A stretch of DNA of 14,362 nucleotides, taken from contig DASUFH010000058.1 of the NCBI GenBank assembly GCA_036274645.1, positions 1 through 14,362 on the forward strand, written 5' to 3'. Origin of the DNA: DASUFH01 sp036274645 (GTDB taxonomy: Bacteria; Acidobacteriota; Terriglobia; 20CM-2-55-15). Made by a program: the position numbers and the translations under genes. Below the pieces are notes generated by a model, which saw only the letters and a program-made list of their open reading frames with translations, searched no databases and had not been told where the DNA came from. Positions 14,313-14,362 of this stretch are shown one piece after another (the stretch's first letter is position 1; the number at the start of each line of letters is the position of its first letter).

Positions 14313-14362
14313 ACCCCGTTCCCCTCGTTGTCCGTTGTGCGCTGGCTGTTGTCCGCTGTGTA

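Overview
The window looks like a piece of chromosome from a high-GC, Gram-negative, probably soil-dwelling bacterium. TolC, a periplasmic adaptor and a TonB-dependent receptor together imply an outer membrane. The overall style (GH115 xylan debranching enzyme, short GTAG-headed palindromic repeats between genes, moderately high GC) would fit Acidobacteriota, but this is an inference from general impression, not from a marker gene.

Layout. (1) 1-2277, + strand: the 3' three quarters of a GH115 alpha-glucuronidase gene, cut by the window edge. (2) 2278-2558: a non-coding spacer packed with palindromes: a perfect 24-bp hairpin followed by T residues, and pieces of a REP-like element around it. 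(3) 2559-6905, - strand: three genes in transcription order, an unrecognised 547-residue exported protein, a TolC-family outer-membrane protein with a TTG start behind a strong Shine-Dalgarno, and an HlyD/RND-type periplasmic adaptor. No inner-membrane pump lies beside them, which makes this the best candidate in the window for an unusual export system. (4) 7175-9283, - strand: a TonB-dependent receptor with a candidate leaderless promoter. (5) 9356-10339, - strand: a type I signal peptidase with an extra multi-pass membrane region at the N terminus. (6) 10550-10933, + strand: a small CusF-like lipoprotein, converging on (7) 12740-11013, 13675-12806 and 14220-13672, all - strand: a tightly packed unit, transcribed as GbsR/MarR-type regulator, TIGR01777/SDR39U1 epimerase-like protein, then a six-S1-domain protein resembling ribosomal protein S1. 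This unit starts at a promoter whose -35 box lies inside a perfect 24-bp palindrome, the likely operator, and its -10 box sits so close to the ATG that the message should be leaderless.

Between the genes are several copies and fragments of a short palindrome (core GGGCGGTC-ATA/TAT-GACCGCCC), most of them with GTAG at the foot. They resemble REP elements mobilised by RAYT transposases; no RAYT gene is in the window. No tRNA, rRNA, CRISPR array or intact insertion sequence was seen. No gap longer than 300 bases lacks a gene; the longest are 2278-2558 and 6906-7174. I found no clear-cut undescribed defence or mobile system. The most promising leads are the pump-less TolC/adaptor/unknown exported protein cluster, the operator-promoter at 14228-14271, and the interrupted REP at 2294-2420.
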